Source of the DNA: SIG673 sp964520875
GTDB lineage: Bacteria > Bacillota > Clostridia > Oscillospirales > CAG-272
DNA length: 10,584 bases
Assembly (NCBI GenBank): GCA_964520875.1
Contig: CAZFQJ010000051.1
Location: forward strand, 1 to 10,584
Direction of reading: 5' to 3'
Positions 6,424 to 10,584 of the stretch are shown in pieces. Positions within the stretch are counted from its first letter, which is position 1, and the number at the start of each line of letters is the position of its first letter. The position numbers and the translations under genes were made by a program. The notes beneath the pieces are model-generated. The model made no database searches and was not told the DNA's origin. It saw only the letters and a program-made list of their open reading frames with translations.

Positions 6424-7692
6424 TCAGCTTAGCATCTTAAAGCACATTTTTCTTATCGTTTCCGCGTCCGTCTTATCTTTATTGCCTTTTATCGCGATGA
6501 CCGCGTGATCGGGGTCTAATGTCTCGCAGGCAAGCCGTGTAAGAGCTTCCGGCGAGACGCTTTCGAACTCCATTTTCCTTGCCTCTATCGTGTCGTAATT
6601 ACAACCGAGTATATGATTGTAATATCCGAAGTCCGACGCTATCGTTTCCGCGTCGTCGAGCGATGTGTAGATATTATCCGTATATGCCGGAAGAACGTAT
6701 GGGAGGCGCGAACCGAGCGAGGTCTTTGCGTCGGCGAATATTTTAAGGACGGCTTCGAGACTTTTCATCAGCATATCCGCTCTTACTTCATATGTCACAC
6801 TAAGCACGGCGAAGCTTCCGAAGCATACGACGGAGTCGTCGTAACTGTATATGAGCCCTGTATTTTCGGACAGTTCGCGGTACATGGGGCAGCTTTCTCC
6901 TGAAAAAAGCGCGTCGCCCAAACAAAAAAGCTCCGCTACCGAATGGCCCTCGCTCTTTATATCGAACGAAAGCTTTACGGTCGTCGACGATTGAGCGTTC
7001 TTTATCGCGACGTGGCAACCGCGTTTGCAAAATCCGCTCGGAAGAGGCGCCGCGTTTTCAAGCTTTACGCCGGAAAAGATCTTGTATTTTTCTATCTCGG
7101 ATATCAAATGATCTATCCCGCAGTCGTCGAAATTTCCTCCTACGTAAAAGAACATGTTTTCTTTTGTAAGCAGCTTTTTGATCTCGGTTTTAAGCTTTTT
7201 GATACCGAAACGGTCTATGTCGGGGCATTTTCCGGTTATCGAACGCTCAAGCGGCGAGCCTTCGAACGCCGCTCCGTCGAAAAATTGACGTTCCGCTTCG
7301 TCGTTTTCGCGTATCTCGGCTTTGATACGCTTTTTTTCCGGCGCGATATCCTTTGCCATTATCTTGAGCGGAGAAAGAACTTTGCATATTATCTCGGCTG
7401 CGCGCTCAAAACGCCGTTTTGAACCGCTTATGGTGAATTCGATGTAATTTACGTAAGTTGCGGCGTTGAAATAAAGACCGTTAAGATCAAGCGTTTCGTA
7501 AAGCGTTCCGTTCATACAGGCGTTTATGTTACGAAACACTATATGCTCGAAAAAGTGAGTGAACCCGTTTTCGTCCGCTCCCTCGTACATCGTTCCCGCG
7601 CGAACGAACAGCGAAATGGCAAATGAACCTATATTCGCGTTTTTATAACTGTGGACCGCGACTCCGTTATCGGTAAATACCGTTTTTTCCAT
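6424..7692 (-). CDS. M16 family zinc metallopeptidase
   Basis: A 422-residue pitrilysin-type peptidase of single-chain half size (two M16 domains). The inverted zinc motif HxxEH is present as HFFEH at 46-50, and the third ligand is Glu126 in AEIREN, 75 residues further on, the standard spacing, so the active site looks complete. The C-terminal domain has the usual ENTGLIYSY segment (276-284). Members such as Bacillus YmfF/YmfH and mitochondrial processing peptidase usually work as pairs with one inactive partner; here no second M16 gene is adjacent, so it may be a homodimer or have a distant partner. No signal peptide is seen, implying a cytoplasmic location. The ribosome binding site is weak (AAAGAG near 7698-7703). 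It is a single-gene unit between its own promoter and the terminator at 6379-6412. Confidence 0.9.
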   Translation of the reverse strand: MEKTVFTDNGVAVHSYKNANIGSFAISLFVRAGTMYEGADENGFTHFFEHIVFRNINACMNGTLYETLDLNGLYFNAATYVNYIEFTISGSKRRFERAAEIICKVLSPLKIMAKDIAPEKKRIKAEIRENDEAERQFFDGAAFEGSPLERSITGKCPDIDRFGIKKLKTEIKKLLTKENMFFYVGGNFDDCGIDHLISEIEKYKIFSGVKLENAAPLPSGFCKRGCHVAIKNAQSSTTVKLSFDIKSEGHSVAELFCLGDALFSGESCPMYRELSENTGLIYSYDDSVVCFGSFAVLSVTYEVRADMLMKSLEAVLKIFADAKTSLGSRLPYVLPAYTDNIYTSLDDAETIASDFGYYNHILGCNYDTIEARKMEFESVSPEALTRLACETLDPDHAVIAIKGNKDKTDAETIRKMCFKMLS

Positions 7693-7730
7693 TTTTATCT
7701 CTTTTCTGTACTTTTAAATATCCGTTTGAT

Positions 7731-7759
7731 ATGGTAGCATACTTTCGGAGAAAAGTCAA
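7731..7759 (-). promoter_or_regulatory. Promoter of the M16 peptidase gene
   Basis: On the minus strand, TTGACT (7759-7754), a 17-base spacer and TACCAT (7736-7731) preceded by TGC, an extended -10 that offsets the weak -10 hexamer. The leader is about 30 bases. The -35 lies about 45 bases from the divergent -35 at 7804, with A/T-rich DNA between that could act as an UP element for both. Confidence 0.65.
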
Positions 7760-7803
7760 TAAAAAATATTTTGATTTTTTGCGATATTTGAGCCGAAAAC
7801 GTA

Positions 7804-7832
7804 TTGACATATAAAGGGATAAATGTTAAAAT
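7804..7832 (+). promoter_or_regulatory. Strong sigma-A promoter of the toroid-M18 operon
   Basis: Perfect TTGACA (7804-7809), a 17-base spacer and TAAAAT (7827-7832) with TG at 7824-7825, an extended -10. This is among the closest matches to consensus in the window. Predicted start is near 7839, which places AAGGAG (7855-7860) and the ATG at 7870 in a 30-base leader. Confidence 0.87.
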
Positions 7833-7869
7833 AAAAATGAATGATATCTGTACGAAGGAGTTATGCGGT

Positions 7870-8907
7870 ATGGAAAGACTTGATATACGTCCGATAATAG
7901 ACGGTATTCGAAGCGTAATAGCGAGCCATAAGCTCGAAAAGGAAGGCGAATACGCAAGGTGGATATGGCAGGACGAAAAGGGAACGCGCAACCTCGGCGT
8001 AAACGAATACGGTTGCGCGGACGCCATGAACATAATGTATACGATAGGGGAGTTTGCCTGCTCTCCCGAGGTTCGCGAAGCGAGAATAAAAGTGCTTCAA
8101 GCGTTGCAGAATAAAGAGACCGGACTTTTCTACGAAAGGACTCACCATAAATTTCACACTACGGCTCATTGCGCGGCGGCGCTCGATCTTTTCGACGAAA
8201 AGCCGCTCTATCCGCTCTATGAGCTTCATAAATACCTCGAAAAAGACGCTCTTTACGAGCTTCTCGACGGACTTAATTGGCTATATGATCCTTGGGGTGA
8301 ATCTCACCTCGGCGCAGGCGTTTACGCGGCGCTCGTAAATTCGGGTGAGGCGACTCCCGAATTTTGCGAAAACTATTTTGCATGGTTCAGAGAGAATGCG
8401 GATCCCGTAAGCGGATTCTGGAACAAGGGCTGCGCCGACACCGCTCCTTACACACTTGAATTCGGAAACGGTCTCAGAGCTCCTATATTTATGTACATGG
8501 GCGGAGGCTTTCACTACCTGTTCAATCACGAATATGCAAAGATGCCGCTCATGTATCCCGATAAGATGATAGACAGTTGCATAAAGATGTACGACGAAAA
8601 GGTCGCTCATCCGTATTTCGGACAACATGCCGATTTCATTGAGGTCGACTGGACCTATTGCCTTACGCGCGCCATGCGTCAGACTCCTCACAGATTCGAA
8701 GAGGGAAAGGCAAGACTTGCGGATTTTGCGGAAAAATATATCGGCGTTCTTAACGCAACGGACTACAAGACGGACGATTGCTTTAATGATATGCACAGAC
8801 TTTTCGGAATGGTGTGCGCTCTTGCGGAACTCCAGTCCGCGCTTCCCGGAAAGATCATCTCCGATAAGCCCCTGAGACTCGTTCTCGACAGAAGACCGTT
8901 CATTTAA
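7870..8907 (+). CDS. Uncharacterised predicted alpha/alpha-toroid protein, copy A
   Basis: A 345-residue soluble protein with no signal peptide or membrane span. I do not recognise a named family. The sequence is helical with recurring short hydrophobic blocks (ADAMNIMY 50-57, TTAHCAAALDLF 97-108, GAGVYAALV 148-156, GGGFHYLF 211-218, VDWTYCLTRAM 259-269, LFGMVCALAEL 311-321) separated by turns such as NKETGLF (81-87) and DPVSGFW (178-184). This periodicity suggests an alpha/alpha toroid like squalene-cyclase or six-hairpin glycosidase folds. A histidine cluster THHKFHTTAHC (91-101) and conserved Trp/His/Asp residues could form an active site. ATG at 7870 has AAGGAG (7855-7860) 9 bases upstream; the ATG at 7863 is out of frame. 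It is the first gene of an operon with its paralogue and an M18 aminopeptidase. The enzyme role is inferred only from fold-like features. Confidence 0.85.
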   Translation: MERLDIRPIIDGIRSVIASHKLEKEGEYARWIWQDEKGTRNLGVNEYGCADAMNIMYTIGEFACSPEVREARIKVLQALQNKETGLFYERTHHKFHTTAHCAAALDLFDEKPLYPLYELHKYLEKDALYELLDGLNWLYDPWGESHLGAGVYAALVNSGEATPEFCENYFAWFRENADPVSGFWNKGCADTAPYTLEFGNGLRAPIFMYMGGGFHYLFNHEYAKMPLMYPDKMIDSCIKMYDEKVAHPYFGQHADFIEVDWTYCLTRAMRQTPHRFEEGKARLADFAEKYIGVLNATDYKTDDCFNDMHRLFGMVCALAELQSALPGKIISDKPLRLVLDRRPFI

Positions 8908-8960
8908 GATCAAAAAATAAATAAATATACAAAAGCAAATTAACGGAGGCAATTTATACT

Positions 8961-9998
8961 ATGGAAAGACTTGATATACGTCCGATAATAGACGGTGTTC
9001 GAAGCGTAATAGCGAGCCATAAGCTCGAAAAGGAAGGCGAATACGCAAGGTGGATATGGCAGGACGAAAAGGAAACGCGTAGGCTCGGCGTAAATGAATA
9101 CGGTTGCGCGGACGCGATGAACCTGCTCTACATGATAGGAGAATTCGCTTGTACGCCCGATGTAAGAGAAGCGAGAATAAAAGCGCTCCAATCGCTTCAA
9201 AATAAAGAAACTGGTCTGTTTTACGAAGAGACTCACCACAAGATACATACCACGGCTCATTGCGCGGCGGCGCTTGAGCTTTTCGACGCAAAGCCTCTCT
9301 ATCCGCTTCATGAGCTTCATCAGTATCTTGAAAAGGACGCTCTTTACGAGCTTCTCGACGGACTCGATTGGTTCTATAATCCGTGGCCGCAGTCTCACCA
9401 AGGCGCGGGCGTTTACGCGGCGCTCGTAAACGCGGGCGAAGCGACTCCCGAATTTTGCGAGAACTATTTTGCGTGGTTCAGAGAGAACGCGGATCCCGTG
9501 ACCGGATTTTGGAAGAAGGGCTACGTTGAGAATGCGCCCTATACCTTCGAGCACCTGCCGAAAAAGCAAGGACCGATATTTACGTACATGGCGGGCGGCT
9601 TCCACTACCTCTTTAACCACGAATACGCGAGAATGCCGCTCATGTATCCCGATAAAATGGTGGATAGCTGCATAAAGATGTATGACGAAAACGCTCTTCC
9701 GGAGTATTTCGGAAAGCGCGCAGGATTTATAGAGGTGGACTGGGTGTACTGCCTTACGAGAGCTATGCGCCAAACTCCCCACAGATTCGAAGAGGGTAAA
9801 GCGAGACTTGAGGATTTCGCGGAAAAGTTCATAACCTTCCTTGCAAGCGTCGATTACGCGACGAGCGACTCCTTTAACGATCTTCATATGCTTTTCGGTA
9901 CTGTCTGCGCTCTTGCGGAGCTCCAGTCTGCGCTTCCCGGAAAGATCATCTCGGATAAGCCCCTGAGACTCGTTCTCGACAGAAGACCCTTCATTTAA
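8961..9998 (+). CDS. Uncharacterised predicted alpha/alpha-toroid protein, copy B (tandem paralogue)
   Basis: Also 345 residues and alignable to copy A without gaps: by hand count 282 of 345 residues are identical (about 82%). The histidine cluster is kept as THHKIHTTAHC (91-101), as are GAGVYAALV, FHYLFNHEY, EVDWxYCLTRAMRQTPHRFEEGKARL and the last 26 residues. Differences gather at 185-206, 244-254 and 291-304, which may be surface loops or specificity regions. Residues 1-37 differ at one position only. GGAGG (8945-8949) lies 11 bases before the ATG, rather far. The 53-base gap from copy A is A-rich with no terminator or promoter seen, so the two should be co-transcribed. Equal conservation in both copies suggests both are functional. 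Function unknown. Confidence 0.85.
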   Translation: MERLDIRPIIDGVRSVIASHKLEKEGEYARWIWQDEKETRRLGVNEYGCADAMNLLYMIGEFACTPDVREARIKALQSLQNKETGLFYEETHHKIHTTAHCAAALELFDAKPLYPLHELHQYLEKDALYELLDGLDWFYNPWPQSHQGAGVYAALVNAGEATPEFCENYFAWFRENADPVTGFWKKGYVENAPYTFEHLPKKQGPIFTYMAGGFHYLFNHEYARMPLMYPDKMVDSCIKMYDENALPEYFGKRAGFIEVDWVYCLTRAMRQTPHRFEEGKARLEDFAEKFITFLASVDYATSDSFNDLHMLFGTVCALAELQSALPGKIISDKPLRLVLDRRPFI

Positions 9999-10027
9999 TT
10001 TTCCGATCAAAGAAAGGAAGTATCGGT

Positions 10028-10584
10028 ATGAGTAGCGAAGTTAAGCTTTCGGATAAGCTTACGGTAAAGAAAAAGAATATCTACGACAACGCGAACGATG
10101 AAAAAAAGAACAGGATATTCGCGTTTTCCGAGGAATATAAGAGATTTCTTGACGCGTCCAAGACCGAAAGAGAGGCGTCCGAATACGCGATAGCAATGCT
10201 CAAAGCGTCGGGATTTACCGAATACAGATTCGGAGATAAGCTCGCCTTCGGAGATAAGAAATATTACAATAACCGCGGTAAGAGCGTCTATATGTTCAGA
10301 GTAGGCTCGGAGCCGCTTGATCGCGACGGTATACGGATACTTGCCGCGCATATAGATTCTCCGCGTATAGACCTTAAGCAGATGCCGCTTTATGAGGACG
10401 CGGGAATGGCGTTCTTTAAAACTCATTACTACGGCGGTATCAAAAAATATCAATGGACGGCGTTGCCTCTCTCTCTTCACGGAGTGATAGTCAGAAAGGA
10501 CGGAAGCAAGGTCTCGGTCCGTATAGGTGACGACGCGGGCGATCCCGTATTCTATATAAACGATCTGCTTCCTCATCTTGCCCA
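10028..10584 (+). CDS. M18 family aminopeptidase (aminopeptidase I zinc metalloprotease), partial
   Basis: The N-terminal 185 residues of an M18 aminopeptidase; the gene runs off the right edge. M18 enzymes are cytoplasmic di-zinc exopeptidases that form tetrahedral dodecamers and release N-terminal residues from peptides. Visible hallmarks are EYKRFLDASKTEREA (36-50), typical of the clostridial group, the zinc-binding His108 and associated Asp110 in AAHIDSPR (106-113), LYEDAGMAFFKTHYYGG (121-137) and KKYQWTALPLSLHG (139-152), and DPVFYINDLLPHLA (172-185), the segment before the oligomerisation domain. The remaining zinc ligands are outside the window. AAAGGAAG (10013-10020) lies 7 bases before the ATG. 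The gene follows copy B by 29 bases with no terminator, so it belongs to the toroid operon. Confidence 0.93.
   Translation, partial: MSSEVKLSDKLTVKKKNIYDNANDEKKNRIFAFSEEYKRFLDASKTEREASEYAIAMLKASGFTEYRFGDKLAFGDKKYYNNRGKSVYMFRVGSEPLDRDGIRILAAHIDSPRIDLKQMPLYEDAGMAFFKTHYYGGIKKYQWTALPLSLHGVIVRKDGSKVSVRIGDDAGDPVFYINDLLPHLA

Larger units (their letters stand above)
7870..9998 (+). repeat. Tandem gene duplication, unit offset 1091 bases
   Basis: Bases 7870-8907 and 8961-9998 are direct repeats offset by 1091 bases. Similarity begins exactly at the ATG and stops at the stop codon; leaders and trailers are unrelated. The first 112 bases (7870-7981 and 8961-9072) differ at one base (7906/8997). The last 87 bases differ at four, all synonymous. 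In contrast, 8041-8160 against 9132-9251 differs at 31 of 120 bases by hand count. Confidence 0.9.

Noticed and set aside
7870..9998. LanC-type lantibiotic cyclase identity for the toroid pair
   Set aside because: The zinc-binding WCxG and CHG motifs of LanC proteins are absent, and no precursor peptide or dehydratase gene is visible.
8940..10010. 356-codon minus-strand open frame opposite toroid copy B (and a shorter one opposite copy A)
   Set aside because: It is the mirror of the conserved plus-strand frame. Presence in both copies only reflects the duplication.

Overview
The window looks like chromosomal DNA from a low-to-mid GC Firmicute, most likely a gut-type Clostridia member. The basis is strong purine-rich Shine-Dalgarno sites (GGAGG, AAAGGAG), sigma-A promoters with near-consensus -35 and -10 boxes, heavy use of ATA and AGA codons, simple hairpin-plus-T-tract terminators, and protein families (M18 aminopeptidase, zinc-ribbon ABC exporter, short-form shikimate kinase-like protein) with clostridial flavour. 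The exact order or genus cannot be read from this. No rRNA, tRNA, CRISPR array, insertion sequence or phage gene was seen.

Layout from left to right. (1) A minus-strand ABC exporter half-transporter runs off the left edge; it carries an unusual N-terminal domain and a four-cysteine zinc ribbon. (2) A roughly 300-base divergent promoter region follows. (3) A plus-strand pair of very small genes, a lipoprotein and a single-pass membrane protein, overlaps by ATGA and ends at a bidirectional terminator shared with (4), a minus-strand shikimate kinase-like gene lacking the signature shikimate-binding arginine. (5) A divergent promoter region containing an 18-bp perfect palindrome leads to (6), a plus-strand operon of an HD-domain phosphohydrolase, a cytoplasmic GH78 alpha-L-rhamnosidase and a small membrane-anchored protein with an InlB-type repeat, closed by a second bidirectional terminator. 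(7) A minus-strand M16 zinc peptidase is divergent from (8), a plus-strand operon of two tandem 345-residue paralogues of unknown function (predicted alpha/alpha toroids), followed by an M18 aminopeptidase cut off by the right edge.

Most of the window is ordinary housekeeping or accessory metabolism arranged as short, alternating transcription units with clear promoters and terminators. The least explained part is the tandem toroid pair at 7870-9998. The two proteins are about 82% identical and equal in length. Their first 112 coding bases are almost identical while internal parts have diverged to about 74% at the DNA level, which suggests gene conversion or selection on the gene start. They share an operon with a peptidase, but nothing in the sequence fixes their function.
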